A stretch of 64,000 nucleotides of DNA, taken from positions 41,082,473 through 41,146,472 of the forward strand of contig OW799233.1 in assembly GCA_941918925.1 (NCBI GenBank). The letters run 5' to 3'. The stretch comes from Phyto melanocephala (Eukaryota > Arthropoda > Insecta > Diptera > Rhinophoridae). Both the position numbers and the translations under genes were made by a program. A model generated the notes under the pieces. It saw nothing but the letters and a program-made list of their open reading frames with translations, was not told the DNA's origin and ran no database searches. Shown here one piece after another: positions 11,224-23,680 of this stretch (the first letter of the stretch is position 1; the number at the start of each line of letters is the position of its first letter).

Positions 11224-12042
11224 CTAGCCAATCCCGGCGCGCGTTGCTACGCCCCTTCATGAATTTTAATCGCATTCTAAATTTTAATCGAATATCAAGT
11301 GCAAGGCTAAAAACTACAACTTTTTCTTTATGAGCACTGCCCACTTTTCTAATTACGAAACTGTATAGTAATGACAGCTCAATAAGTGTGCAAAGTTTCA
11401 GAAAAATCGGTCCAGTGTAAGTACCTCAAAATGATACCTTTTTTTATGGGCGTGGCACTGCCCACTTTTCTAAGTACGAAACTGTATAGTCATGACAACT
11501 CAATATGTGTGCAAAGTTTCAGAAAAATCGGGCCAGTGCAAGTACCTCAAAATTATACCTCTTTTTAATGGGCGTGGCACTGCCCACTTTTCTAATGACG
11601 AAAGTGTAAAGTCATGACAGCTCAGTATGTCTGCAAAGTTTCAGAAAATTCGGTCCAGTGCAAGTAGCTAAAACTGATACCTAATTTTTTATGGGCATGG
11701 CCCCGCCCACTTTTTTAATCACGAAATTATAAAGCCATGAGAGCTCAATATGTGTGCAAAGTTTCATAAAAATCGGTCCAGTGCAAGTACCTCAAAATTA
11801 AAACTTTTTTAGGGGCGTGGCCCCGCCCACTTTTCTTATCACGAAATTATTTAGTCATGATAGCTCGATATGTGTGCAAAGTTTCAGAAAAATCGGTCAA
11901 GTGCATGTAGCTAAAAATGATAACTAATTTTTATGGGCGTGGCACCGCCCACTTTTTTCCACCCATAAACACTCCCTGGTATGTGTACAACAACTTACCA
12001 AAGTTTGAGCCCGATCGGTTTTACAGTTTCGGAGTCTATAGC

Positions 12043-12085
<43 letters not shown>

Positions 12086-12111
12086 TTCACTTTTATATAT
12101 ATAGAAGAAGA
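11224..12111 (-). mobile_element. Non-autonomous Helitron (family D), full length, nested in HINE-A
   Basis: On the minus strand it starts TCTTCTTCTATATATATA (preceded by A) and ends GGGATTGGCTAG (followed by T): the TC...CTAG ends and A|T insertion site of Helitrons, with no target duplication. 888 bp. After the start comes an (AC/GT)n run, then TTTGAGCCCGATCGG and six tandem units of about 120 bp, each with a GTGGGCGGGGCCACGCCCAT-like palindromic core. Non-coding; open frames across it are accidental. Confidence 0.9.
12046..12082. repeat. (AC)n microsatellite
   Basis: Uninterrupted AC run lying just inside the 5' end of the Helitron. The plus-strand copy has the matching GT run at about 13972-13999. 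Confidence 0.95.
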
Positions 12112-12370
12112 TTTTATTTATATTTTTATTTTTTTTTAATTTTTTTTAATTTTTTTTTATTTATTTTTTTTTGTTTTATATTTATTATTTATATTTTAAT
12201 TATTTTTTTTTTAACTTTTTTTTAATTTTTTTTTTAATTTTTTTTTATATATGTATGTACGTATTTCATATGAGATGAATGGTGATACAAGCTACTGTTA
12301 TTGCATGACTACACGTTGTGAAGGGTATATAAGATTCGGCATGGCCGAATATAGCACTCTTACTTGTTTT

Positions 12371-12864
12371 TTTTTTATTTGTTAGTTTTTCTTTATTTGC
12401 ACCTTTAACAACTTGAAAATTAATCATCTCTTATATCATCATCTCTGACTTTAACAACTAGTAAAGCACTACGAGCATCACCACCAACAACAACCAACTG
12501 CATAAATATGTTTTCATTTACACATACTTACAATAACGGCATTCACCATCAGCAATAAAAGTAGAAGTTTTTATTGAAATTTGGCTGCAAATATTCAATA
12601 AGTTTTAAGTAAAACGGTAAAACTTTAAAGAATTTAATCTTTTGGAGAGCAAGTTCACTTTTGAATAACTCTTAAAAACATTCTCTAACACAGAAAACTT
12701 TTATTTATGGAAAACTCTTCATTTATTTATTTAGAAAACACTTTAATTTATTTATTCGGCTTTATTCGGCAGTGCCTCATCTGATAATACCCTTCATCGT
12801 CATGTACATAGTTATTAACACACCATGGTAGCTAAGCCTAGATTTTTGATTTCATGTAATCTGC
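12371..12864. other. Mostly unassigned
   Basis: Contains at 12765-12815 a GGCAGTG...ATACCCTTCATCGTCATG scrap that matches the duplicated motif at 36832-36971. Nothing else recognised. Confidence 0.4.
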
Positions 12865-13260
12865 CATTTTCTTTGTTATTTCCGACGCAATCTTTGAGTT
12901 TGAATTTTTTTCATAGTTAACTGCATTATACCAGTCAAATCCTTTCATTTGATTCCATATTGTTAGGGTTAAACAAATTTTTTTCGCCATTTTGTTGCAT
13001 GCGCCATCTTGGATTTTATACTTTTTTAATAGTTTACTACACTGTACTGGTCAAGCAGTTTTCATTTGTTACCAATAATGTGAGGGTTTAAGGGAACAAA
13101 TCTGTAGCTACTACATTTGACTCATATTCGCCATGTAACCTAGGAAGCCATATTGATTTTTTTTCTTTTCTTAGATAACTATATTAAAATACTCAGGAAC
13201 TTTAATTTGATTCTCACATTGGCTCTCTCGGTTGTATAGAAACTCAAAAATATTGATTTC
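12865..13260 (+). repeat. Degenerate tandem repeat, about 3 units
   Basis: Three diverged units spaced roughly 115-140 bp share GCCATTTTGTTG/GCCATCTTGGATTTT, a TAGTT.ACT..A block, TTTCATTTGATTCC and a TGTTAGGGTT-like end. The layout resembles internal repeats of non-autonomous Helitrons, but no ends were found. Confidence 0.5.
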
Positions 13261-13947
13261 CGTTTGTACATTTTAGGAAAATCACCGAAGCAGTTGTACT
13301 TGGGTGCTTATATCTCAGTTGGTTTAAGCCGATTTGTTAGTTTTTTGAAAACAATTTTTTGAGATTACGGCTTTTAATTGGTATCTTAAGCGAGTTCAAA
13401 AATTATTAAACACTTTGATAAATTTTAATATATATCAAAAAGTATTTATTTTTTCAAATTATTTTTGCCTATAACTTTGCCAATGAGTGGACAAGTTTTT
13501 AAAAATATATTTTTACGGGAATATAATATAGTACAATTTTTGGAAATTATGAGCTCGCCAAAAGTTACGTTCTTCATTTACGGTTCATACTTATATGAGG
13601 AAGTAAGGTCCAATGATATTTTCAGATATAATGTTCCACACCATCACACATACCTAATAAGGTGTAATGATTTATGGTTTTTGAATTTTCTTAACCCCAG
13701 AATATAAATTTCTGCTAAACATGAAAATGAGCTACATCACTCATAATTCGTATATAATAAAGTTGATTTCATTTCTGACCAACTGTGAAACTTTTCTATC
13801 TGAAAAACTTCGACGTTGTCAATTATCTTTGATTTTTAATTCTTTTAATAACTGAAACTTTTTTAAAATGCGCCGTAGTGACGTCGAGCTTATCCTACTT
13901 AAGCAGACTGCCTTCTGGATGATGTTACGTTAACACTTTGCTCTACA
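13261..13947. other. No recognised feature
   Basis: The 80-codon plus frame at 13465-13707 has no recognisable domain. Confidence 0.4.
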
Positions 13948-13967
13948 TCTTTATATATAAAAGTGAA

Positions 13968-13998
<31 letters not shown>

Positions 13999-14820
13999 TA
14001 GCTATAGACTCTGAAACTGTAAAACCGATCGGGCTCAAACTTTGGTAAGTTGTTGTACACATACCGGGGAGTGTTTATGGATGAAAAAAAGTGGGCGGGG
14101 CCACGCCCATACAAAATTAGTTATCAGTTTTAGCTACTTGCACTTGACCGATTTTTCTGAAACTTTGCATACATATCGAGCTGTCATGACCAAATAATTT
14201 CGTGATAAGAAAAGTGGGCGGGGCCACGCCCCTAAAAAAGTTTTAATTTTGAGGTACTTGCACTGAACCGATTTTTCTGAAACTTTGCACACATATTAAG
14301 CTGTCGTGACTTTATAATTTTTTGATAAAAAAAATGGGCGGAGCCACGCCCATAAAAAAGGCTATTATTTTGAGGTACTTGCACCAGACTGATTTTTCTG
14401 AAACCTTGCACACATATTGAGCTGTCATGACTAAATAATTTCGGTATTAGAAAAGTGGGCAGTGCCACGCCCATAAACAAAAGGTATAATTTTGAAGTAC
14501 TTGCACTGGACCGATTATTCTGAAACTTTGCACACGTATTGAGCTTTTATGACTTTACAATTTCGTGATAAGAAAAGTGGGCAGGGCCACGCCCATAAAA
14601 ACAATTTTAATTTTGAGGTACTTGCACTGGTCCGATTCTTCTGAAACTTTGCACACATATTGAGCTGTTATGACTTTACAATTTCGTGACTAGAAAAGTG
14701 GGCAATGCCACGCCCATAAAAAATTATAATTTTTAGGTTTTTTCACTTGATATTCAATTAAAATTCAGAATGCATTTCGATTCATTAAGGGGCGTAGCAT
14801 CGCGCGCCGGGTTTGGCTAG
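13948..14820 (+). mobile_element. Non-autonomous Helitron (family D), full length
   Basis: Starts TCTTTATATATAAAAGTG (preceded by A) and ends CGCGCGCCGGGTTTGGCTAG (followed by T), 873 bp. Begins with a (GT)n run and GATCGGGCTCAAACTTTGG, then six tandem units of about 121 bp with GTGGGCGGGGCCACGCCC cores at about 14091, 14213, 14335, 14456, 14577 and 14698. It is nearly the reverse complement of 11224-12111, so the two form a long inverted pair about 1.8 kb apart. Confidence 0.92.
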
Positions 14821-15279
14821 TATTTAATATTTTTCACTTTGCGAATTAAATGATATCTAACGATTCAATGAAAATTTCTTACGGTACGATATGGGTGATA
14901 ATGATAAACTAAGCAACGAACCATTGCTTCAAAGGTCGAAATTCGAAAACGTTAAAGTATCGACAGTATCGAAAAGTATCGATCGCTGATTCAAATTAAA
15001 AAATTCTATTATTCTAGTCTATTTTTCAGTTATGAATCCCTTAATGTTTTATTTTTCTGGTATTATTTATTAAGGGCCATTATTACAACTTGGTTGGATT
15101 TTTCTTGATAAGCCGCAACCAGTGACCGACGCAACAACGTTTTTATGGGGTAAAACAATTTTTATCAGAAACCTAACTCATTTCATCTTATTCTACACCC
15201 TTTTGGATACCAGAAGCCACTCTTAAGTCCAAAACCGTGTTTCGACACACCCTTTCTCGCAGAAGTTCACATATACTTA
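14821..15279. other. No recognised feature
   Basis: AT-rich, no coherent frame or repeat found. Confidence 0.35.
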
Positions 15280-15490
15280 ACTTATAAAAGGTTCTCCAAT
15301 AAGAGTGATATGATTTCTTAAAAAAAACACACTTAGGGAAATTCAAAAACTTTTAATTTAATGTGAAGTGCAATCGATACAATTAAGTTCTAAATAAAAC
15401 GTCATTAAATCGCCTCCACGACTTCTTCTGCAGGAACGAATTTAATGAATCCAATTTTCGAGCACTTTTTCCACTAAATCAAGAGAGTCA
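15280..15490 (-). pseudogene. Mariner-type transposase 3' scrap, same family as 37240-37700
   Basis: Aligns by eye with 37240-37445: CCAATAAGAG..GATATGA, AAACACACTTA, GTGAAGTGCAAT, CTAAATAAAACGTCATT, CGCCTCC.CGA.TTCTTCTGC. In the longer copy this is the last coding part and 3' flank of a transposase. Only the C-terminal end is left here. Confidence 0.7.
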
Positions 15491-16600
15491 CCAACACCAC
15501 ACTTATGAATATAATACACTATAAATATTTAAAAAGTTTCGAATTAAAAAAAAATTATGATAAGTTCCATAATAATACGACATTATAACTACCATAACTT
15601 ATGATTACCCAGATTATTTTCACTTTTTGTTAAATTCAAAAATATACTCAATGACTGCCACTTTTACACACAAACTTCTTCAGACTATAAAAAATATCAA
15701 TTATTGCGAAAATATTAATAGTTTATCATTAATTTTGCAAGCAAAAAAAATGTTTCAATAAAATTATTGTTGGTCAAATTTATCCATCAAATTGGTATTT
15801 GAAGCTGAATATGTGTGTGGGCGTGTGGTGTTTATTATTAAATCTTTTATTATTTCTATAAATATTAATAATAAAAAAATTTCTTTTAATATAGAAGAAA
15901 AAAGGCACAAAGAAGTTAGTGTGGTTCAAAGGTTACAAAATGATATATGATGGTTTGTGTTTATTTTCAATCACGCAGTTTGTTATATAAACTGAATTTG
16001 ATTTATGACGGTCTTTTAGAAAACCAAATTTTACAACCACTAAGTAACATAAATTCAGAGGCGAAGTGGGGAGAAAGCGGCATTTTTTTTTTGGTTTTAA
16101 AGATTACTATTTGACTTTAAAAAATCACTTAATTGTTTGTTAGAAAAAAAAATTTTATTATTTGCCATCGAAATGTTTTTAAATTGTTTAACGATTCGAC
16201 ACTGTTGTTGGTGAAAATCTTAAAGCCAATTGTTGCTACGTTTTGATATAATCAAAAATGAAAAGGTTATAAAAACTAAATAAATATCAAATTTATTGAA
16301 AATTTTCGTGAATTAAAAAAATTAAAACATTTTCTTAAAATGCCTGTCATTTACAGATTTGCTTTAAAAAAAAAATATTTTAAAATGTGATAGAATATTT
16401 TATTCAAAGAAATAATTTTCCTAAGTCGCACCGGTCACATAATTCAATTATAAAATGTGGCATCGCTAAAACTTTAAAAAACTTAAAAGATTTAAATTAA
16501 TAATTAACAAGCTTTGTTTTATTGAAAATTAAATATATGAAACGCTTCTAAAAGTATCTGGTTATATTAACAGCGTGTTCCTCTTTGTTACGAAGATAAT
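15491..16600. other. No recognised feature
   Basis: AT-rich DNA without frames or repeats that I can match. Confidence 0.4.
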
Positions 16601-18120
16601 CTATATATTTAAAAGAGTAACGTAACTGACTTACTGATTCATCATCGAACAAACTTCAAGGGGGTAATAAAAGGTAAAAACGGGTAAAATCGGTAATCTG
16701 TATCTGCTAAAATAAAACAAATTTAGTTGAACACGTAATGCATATTGCACAAAAAATAAGCTGACACGTGTGTGGCCCCTTTTTAATTTTCAACCCCTAA
16801 GGGGACAAAAGGGGTAAAAACTATAATTTAGTACTTTTTGGTACCCTTTGTAACTTCTAAACGCATAAAACTAAGAAAAAAGTTGCAACTATATTAGTAA
16901 GTCTGCCAAAAATCATTACTAGGGTTTCGGCACTTTTTTCAAATTCGCATGTACATATAAGGGGTAAAAATTGTCTTCCTTTATGGAACTTTTTTTAAAA
17001 ACAACTTTTCTAATATTATTAAAAAAATCTCACAAATTTTGATAATTGTTATTGCCTAATATAATACGGACAATTATTAAGGTGAAATTTTTGGAAACTT
17101 TTAGGGGGATAAAATAGGCACCAAAAAGAGGGAAATAACGGAACATAGGGAGTTCACCAGACATAAAAAGTGATGTAATTTGGTAAAACTTGAAACACAC
17201 TCATATCAGGGTAGAAAAATTCGGTAAAGCAGTTCGTTACTTTTTAGAATATAATTACTTCTATGCAAAAACGAGTAGATTTATTCACTTAAATCATGTC
17301 TTTTTAAATATTGTGTTACTTAAATTTTTGAACATTTCAAATTTGGAACTTATACATTAATATGGAAAACCCAAAAAAGGTCCTTTTCTGTTTTTGGGGT
17401 ACTTTTTGTATTTTTTACTTTTATGAAGCTAGAATTACAAAACTAAAACCTAGAAGCTATTGATCCAAGCTACTTTTTGATTTTCTACGTTAATGAAGCT
17501 AGAATTGTTATATAAGAAATTATTGATTCCGGGCGGGACTGAAAATATTTTTGGCGACAAGAAAAGATACTTTGTGAATTTTCATGGTACTATTTGTATT
17601 TTCTACATATACGAAGCTAAAATTTTAATGTCTATTAATACGAATTGAGACTTAAAATGCTGTGACCAAAAAGGTACTTTTTTAATTTTTATGGTACTTT
17701 TTGATTTTCTTTGTTTATGAAGCTAGTATTGTTAAATAAGGGATAATTGATTCCAGGTGATACTGAAAATGTTAAAGTCCACCAAGAAGGTATTTTTATG
17801 CATTTTTGATTGTACTTTTTATATTTTTATTTTTATGAACATAGATTCTTAAAATTAATAATTATTGATCCGAGGTCAAACTCTAAATGTTACGGACGCC
17901 CAAAATAATAACTTTTTCTCAGTTTTGTGATATTTTTTTTATGCACAAAATTCTGAAAGTTGATTTTAGAGATTATAGTGAAGGACAAAATGTTACTTTT
18001 TTTATTTTTATAGTAATTTTTGCATTCTCTGAATTTATCAGTCTAATATTTGGAACTCAGTAGCATTGATCTTGGTTGAGATAGAAAATATGTCCCCCAT
18101 ATATCCTTACTGTACTTTGA
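16601..18120 (+). mobile_element. Helitron-like element, 5' end and degenerate tandem repeats
   Basis: TCTATATATTTAAAAGAG at 16601, preceded by A, followed by ACTGACTTACTGATTCATC, resembles the start of many insect non-autonomous Helitrons. It is followed by GGGGTAAAA blocks and, from about 17385 to 18110, six or seven diverged units of roughly 110-118 bp sharing GGTACTTTTTG, TTTTCT, TTATGAAGCTAGAATT and ATTGATTCC. No CTRR end with hairpin was found, so the 3' boundary is only where the repeats stop. Confidence 0.5.
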
Positions 18121-18222
18121 ACAAATAGTAAGAATTACGCTATCGATGTAGTAGATGATATGCTAAGTATTAAATAGAAAGCCAATCACTCTCTATGATA
18201 TTGAATAAAATTAAGTTCTAAC

Positions 18223-19110
18223 CATGGTGTAATTACATAAGGTGATAGCGGAAAGGAGAGCATTTTTTGTCCGTCTTTTTTTATATATGGAGTTTGACCA
18301 TTCTTGGCACTGAAATCTTTTTATACCCTTCACCTGTGGTGCACAAGGGTATATATAGCTTTGTCATTCATTTGTTATTTCTACAATTTTCATTTTCGAT
18401 CCCATAAAGTATATATTTTCTAAACGCTTACGAATAGAGGAGTCGATTAAGCCTTGACTGTCTCTCCGTCTGCCCGTCTGTCCGTGTGTTGGTTGAAATC
18501 AACTTTTAGAAGCAACTATATGTTCTCAGATCTCTATATGGTATCAATCTCTTGGAAATATCCAGGAATTAATCGCTATTGAAATCTAGCACAATCGTCC
18601 CATAACTTTCTGAGATATGAGCAAAAAACCACGACAACCTCGTTTTTTTCACAATTACAACAACAACATACATACATATATACTGGTTAAATTAAACGTG
18701 TCATCGAATTCCAGCTGAGCCAAAAAATTTTTATTTTATTTAATATATTATTTATATTTTATTATTTTTTTTTATATTTTTTTTTTAAATTTTTTTAAAC
18801 AAATTTTTAAAATTTTTTTTTTTATTTTTTTTTGTAATTTTTTTTATTATTTTTTTTATTTTTAATATATTTTTTTTGTATTTTTTTTTTTTTTTGGTAT
18901 ATTTTTTACATGTATGTCCGTATTTTATATGAGATGAATGGTGATACATACAATTGTTATTGCATGACTACACGTAGTGAAGGGTATATAAGATTCGGCA
19001 CGGCCGAATGTAGCACTGTTACTTGTTTTTATATGTATATGGAATTTGAAAAACATTGGCAGACCAAAAAATAATCAGCTGGGCTGGCATCACCAGTGTA
19101 ACCTGGTTCT
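18223..19110 (+). mobile_element. Family-E MITE, split by HINE-A
   Basis: Left part 18223-18317 and right part 19029-19110 together match 46174-46362: CATGGTGTAATTACATAAGG, GATAGCG.AAAGGAGAGCA, TATGGAGTTTGAC, and AATCAGCTGGGCTGGCA. The outer ends are approximate inverted repeats (..GGTGTAAT.. / ..GTGTAACC..). HINE-A has inserted in its T-rich middle. Confidence 0.75.
18318..19028 (+). mobile_element. HINE-A copy nested in a family-E MITE
   Basis: Full-length copy of about 710 bp, from TTTTTATACCCTTCACC to GCACTGTTACTTGTTTTT, with subterminal TATACCCTTCAC / GTGAAGGGTATA, CATAAAGTATATATTTTC, a GTCTGCCCGTCTGTCCGTG tract, a diverged tRNA-like block at about 18682-18721, a long T-rich stretch, and an intact 3' hairpin ATTCGGCACGGCCGAAT. 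It lies between T residues of the MITE, which agrees with T-T insertion reported for Helentrons. Confidence 0.88.
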
Positions 19111-19228
19111 AACAGAATTGGTCCAGAGCCTAAAATAACTCAAGTACTGCATGGGATATATTTGGGTCCTGTACCAAAAATTCAGTTTGATGAATTTTTT
19201 TTTACTAGTAAAACATTTCATGCTTAAA

Positions 19229-19442
19229 TTTTTCAAGTTTGTACCAAGGCATATTTATTCATCAGGTACTCTTGATTCGTCAGCTGTTAATTTTTTTTAA
19301 CACTTATGTATTTTAAATTTCAGCTGTCAAAATGCATAAATAAAAGACAATTTTCTCTCTTTTCTAATTTATTTAAAATGTCAAACTTAAATTCTCTTCG
19401 AACTGCAATTATCTGATGAATAAATATGCCTCGATTTGTACT
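19229..19442. repeat. MITE with 22-bp inverted ends
   Basis: AGGCATATTTATTCATCAGG at 19247-19266 is repeated in inverse at 19412-19431, one mismatch, with GTAC just outside each arm. An internal CAGCTGTTAATTTTTTTT resembles family E. No clear target duplication. Confidence 0.7.
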
Positions 19443-20512
19443 TAATAAATGTCAAAGGATGGAGGATTAATTATTGACATTTCATTATCTGACAGCCAAT
19501 CTACATTATATTTAGTTTCAAGTTTATTCTTCTTTTAAAAATAAAAAAAATTTCAATAACTCTTTATTAAAGCAATTTTTTCGACTGCTTTCTACAACAG
19601 AAATTAACACGACCTGGTAATTTATTTAATTGATTACAATAAAGACGAGTGTCATATATAACATTAGCAAATACACATACACATTCACATACTTACATTG
19701 ACCACGACTATTGAACATAGTATTAAGTATCATAACTATAATTTGCAGTCAATTAGTTTCTTTTTTTCCACACACACTGGTATTCAAAAAATATTGTTAT
19801 TTTTTAGCCATAATATTTATAAAAAACAAAATAATATTCTTAAAATTTGAACTCAACGTGTGTGTTCATTATTATTATTTGTATTGTGGGGGGGAGTCAA
19901 ATGGTTAAGTCCTCATATTTATCTAAGTTTTTATCAAATTAAACATATTTTGTACAAAAAAAAAATACTCACAAAAAAGCGATAATGTGTTAAAACATAA
20001 ATAATAGTTAAAGATAAATAATGTAAAGAAAATCTTTATGTTTGAAGATGGCAAGACTTAAGGCATTGTGTGGCTGAGAGAGAAACACAATGTTGTCGTG
20101 TTGTTATTTAAGTTTCACATGATGATATCGTCGTCACATCATGTCATACAATAAATAAGCAAGAGTGTTTAAAAACTACATAAAATATAATACAGATATG
20201 AATTAAAGCAATAATTAAAATAATTTGTTAGATAAAAAACATAAATTAATTGTAAGTTACGGATTGATTGAAATTTTAGATGAGCAAAATTGATAGTAAA
20301 AGTACGCTTACAATTTTCGGCCAACAGCACCGAATAAATGTTGCAGCTTCAAAGTTTCATGTTAGCACAGGTGTTCTTAAACTAATTGTGCTTTTGTATG
20401 AAAAAAGTGAAAAAAACAATTAATGCAAGTTTTATTTGAATTCAATGAGAAAGTAAACATGTCGAACCTATTCTTCAAAAGAAGAGCACTATATTCAGCT
20501 GAGCGGAATGTT
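19443..20512. other. No recognised feature
   Basis: AT-rich, contains a G7 run at 19889-19895 and no motif-bearing frame. Confidence 0.35.
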
Positions 20513-21015
20513 TGATACCCACCTCTAATTTTGAGTAGTACTTTTATACCACGAACTTTTTTTTAACAACTCTTATCACTATAGAATAAATTCTTTCTTT
20601 CTTTGTTTAAGTCCATTTTAATTTAATTTCTTAAAATGAAATCAAAGTATTTTTAAAACATGAGTTTTATTACCTACTCCTTTACCACCATATCTTAGAA
20701 GTAGACGTTGAAGTAGGCACGTTAAAGTGATTTCTGCTGATAAACTCAACTTCGATATTACAATGCAGGGACCATTGTTTTTCAAAAAACCTATGTTTGC
20801 AAAATTTCAGAGTCATCAAATCAATCGGCTTTAAGTCTTATTGATGTTAGGTTATATACTATATGCGAGAGGTGGTCGTTAAAGTAGGCATAGCAGGCTA
20901 ATTTTTTATAATAATTTCTACTAAGATACTAAAACACAGCAACCATTACTCGTCCAAATTTTTATCAACAGAGAAATTATATGAATTTAAGACTACTTAT
21001 TTTGGAGGTGGGTGT
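20513..21015. repeat. Possible MITE with imperfect inverted ends
   Basis: ACCCACCTCTAATTTTGAGT at the left and GACTACTTATTTTGGAGGTG at the right are imperfect reverse complements. Inside, two diverged segments share CGTTAAAGTAGGCA and CCATT; their reverse complement (GCCTACTTTAACG.CCACCT) is like the inner part of HINE-B, so this could instead be an old minus-strand HINE-B relic. Confidence 0.35.
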
Positions 21016-21870
21016 GTTACCTTAATGTTCCGTTATAACAATTATTTTAATCAAAAAAAAAAAAAAACATTTATAAAGATTCAGAATTGTTAATTTAATT
21101 CTACCTGTTTTATGATGTTTTAAATTTTAAGAAGATTAAAACAGACACTGTGCGGGCTAAATTATTCTAAACTTTGATCTATAACTCGAAAAAATTTTTA
21201 CCTGTGAAATTTTATCACTCTTTATCGTTACGTTTAGATACTACACCATTATATTCAATTGTAAATGAAAATATTTTTGATGAGCTCTTCTTGCACTACA
21301 ATCTACAATCCTCATCCTAATAGACCGAAATTGCCCATTTGCAATACCAAACATTTCAGATCTATAACAAATATTCTAGCAAAATTTCATCTGCCTAACT
21401 TTCCTCTTCAAGCTCAATCGTGCTTGGACATAGCCTGAACCTGGATTCAGAAAATATTTATTTCATGGGGCCTAAAATAAGAATTGCGATGTGTTACAAA
21501 CGGAATGGCAAAATTCACTTTTTTGTTGGTGGGTACAAATCAAAACAATTGTAGTCATAATGGATTTTATACTTAACTTTTAAAAATAATTCAGACGCAA
21601 CGTAAATTTATTAGCAAATTGGGATCTGAAATACGTCACAACATTCAGTTAGGGGATATAAGGAGTTCTCTATTATGCTCTTCTTAAAAGAGACTCACTT
21701 ACAGTGCTACCATATTTACATAAAATTTTCATTTGCAAACAAAACTATATGTTTCTGTTGTTATAGTGCAACGAATAGTAAGAACAAAATAAAATTAAAA
21801 TAGAAAATAAAAGTATAAAAATTTATATTTGAGGTTTTTGTTATCGGTTGGCAGTAGTACCCCTTGTTAA
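21016..21870. other. No recognised feature
   Basis: AT-rich with no frame or repeat I can support. Confidence 0.35.
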
Positions 21871-22032
21871 CTTAGAGTAATGAGAAAACCCGGTTTTTAA
21901 ATTTTAATACCTATAACCGGTTCACTTAGAGTAATGAGAAAACCCGGTTTTAAAATTTTAATACCTATAGCCGGTTCACTTAGAGTAATGAGAAAACCCG
22001 GTTTTTAAATTTTAATACCTATAACCGGTTTG
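21871..22032 (+). repeat. 54-bp tandem repeat, 3 copies
   Basis: Units start CTTAGAGTAATGAGAAAACC at 21871, 21925 and 21979, exactly 54 bp apart, each ending TATAACCGGTT or TATAGCCGGTT, and nearly identical. Another ACCGGTT follows at 22036. The ACCGGTTTT motif is also the main subterminal motif of the hAT-like element at 43668-44622. Confidence 0.93.
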
Positions 22033-23680
22033 TATAACCGGTTTTTAATTTTCAAAAAATTCTATATAAGAAAACTAGTTTTTTGGATAATTTCAAAACC
22101 AAAAGTTTAATTTTAAATCGGTTCAAAAATAACCGAAATAATAAAACAAAACCGCTTCTTCGAATTATTGAAAAAACTAAACTTTGCTAAGTCCCCTTAA
22201 CAGCCAACTTTAAATAGTAGAGTATTAAAAAAAGTTTTGTTATTTTCTTTTTCGAAACATTGTTAACACTATAGCATCATCATTACTGCAGGTCAAAAGT
22301 TTATAAAAGTAAAAACTGCTGAAAATACGACCTACCAAAAGCAAACAAAATTATCAATCTACCAGTAAACTATAATGATGTTAAACATAATCTTCTGTAA
22401 ACAATGGCCACTGTTAAATATTTTTTTTATAAAAAGAAACATAAAATTCTATGACGAAGGTGGCGGTGATCAGTTTTATGTATCCATCTTGTTTTCTTCT
22501 TCTTCATATAAAGGATGACCCATGTGGTTAACTAATTGACAGTATCGTGACTAAAATCAATTTGTTTTACAGTTGTTGTTGGTACATAAATTGTTGTTGC
22601 TGGTGTTGGCTATTTAAAGTTTAATATACTATGGGCTGTTGTTGTACGTTTATTAGATGTTTTACATCTTTTTATTTTATGTATTGAATTAGGCAAAGAA
22701 AACTAAAATTAGGGTTTCTTAGCCGTGTATTCAAAACTTTACTAATTTAAAAAAAATAACTAATTAACGATTTTCATTTGGAAGTTCCAGTTTGTAGTTA
22801 AAAATATTTTCCAAAAGGTAAACATGTTTAGCCAAAAGTGGGCGTAGTTCAGATTACGGTTCATAAACGCAAAAACAAACTTTGTAGAAAATATTATTAA
22901 AAAGGACTATAATTTTGTGCAAGATGGCAAATTAATGGACAATATTCTTGGGTTTGGATATATAAAAACTATTTATGTCTAAAATGTCATACATTTCTTA
23001 TGTACGAGCTGGTGCCAAAAATTACATTTTGTACTACTCTATTGTGTAGTATCATGGCACTATTGTGCAGCATCATGGCAATATGACACTTATTTCACGT
23101 CTCTAGCGATATTGAAATTCAAAATTTTCTAATGACACTTAAGAGTTCGTTTCTTTTAACGTCAATGTCGCACGTAATATACTTTTTTAAAAAGTTTTTT
23201 TCAGTACAGTTCGCTGATTTCTGAATAGGTTGCCACTAGTCTACACTACTTATAAAAGAAAATATAAGGTCATTAGACTTACTAATCGTCTGTTGTAGGA
23301 ACATTAAAAATAAATGTCTAAAAGTACGAATCGCTATGTTCACATCACAACCAAATGGCAACACTGTGGACTGTACGACCTAAAACCATCATTGTAATTC
23401 TAGCTAAAACTTATCAGAAAACTCTTGCAAGCCAAATCATATATACCTTTTCCTACTTTTCTTCGGTGATATAAGATGATTGAGATATCTCTGTCTGAAA
23501 TCTACGTTCCGAAGGATTTTGGAAAATTAATTATGGAATAAATACAATATAAATTTCGATTGTTTACTTACAATTCCGTTCGTTCTTTTCAGATCAATTA
23601 AATAATAAAGCAGAATTTCGTCTGGAAAATCCAACAGACAAAACTAATTAGTCGACGACAGTAAGGTTAAGCACTCTCAC
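22033..23680. other. No recognised feature
   Basis: A short direct repeat (TAG..ATCATGGCA, about 23048-23080) and otherwise unassigned AT-rich DNA. Confidence 0.35.

Larger units (their letters stand above)
10771..12370 (+). mobile_element. HINE-A (DINE-1-like, Helentron-associated) copy, split by a Helitron
   Basis: Starts TTTTTATACCCTTCACAC and ends GCACTCTTACTTGTTTT. It carries the family landmarks: a 5' TATACCCTTCAC matched in inverse by GTGAAGGGTATA near the 3' end, CCCATAAAGTATGTATTTTC, a GTCTGTCC remnant, a tRNA-like block at 11133-11176, a T-rich middle, and the 3' hairpin ATTCGGC..GCCGAAT about 20 bases before the end. Subterminal inverted repeats plus a 3' hairpin and a T-rich target fit published descriptions of HINE/DINE-1 elements, which depend on Helentron enzymes. 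The Helitron at 11224-12111 is inserted in its T-rich middle. Confidence 0.85.

Noticed and set aside
11102..11568. Open frames across the HINE-A/Helitron junction
   Set aside because: They run through non-coding tandem units of the Helitron and the HINE-A T-rich region; they vary between copies.
14232..14480. 82-codon minus frame
   Set aside because: Lies entirely within Helitron tandem units; repeated peptide reflects DNA repeats.
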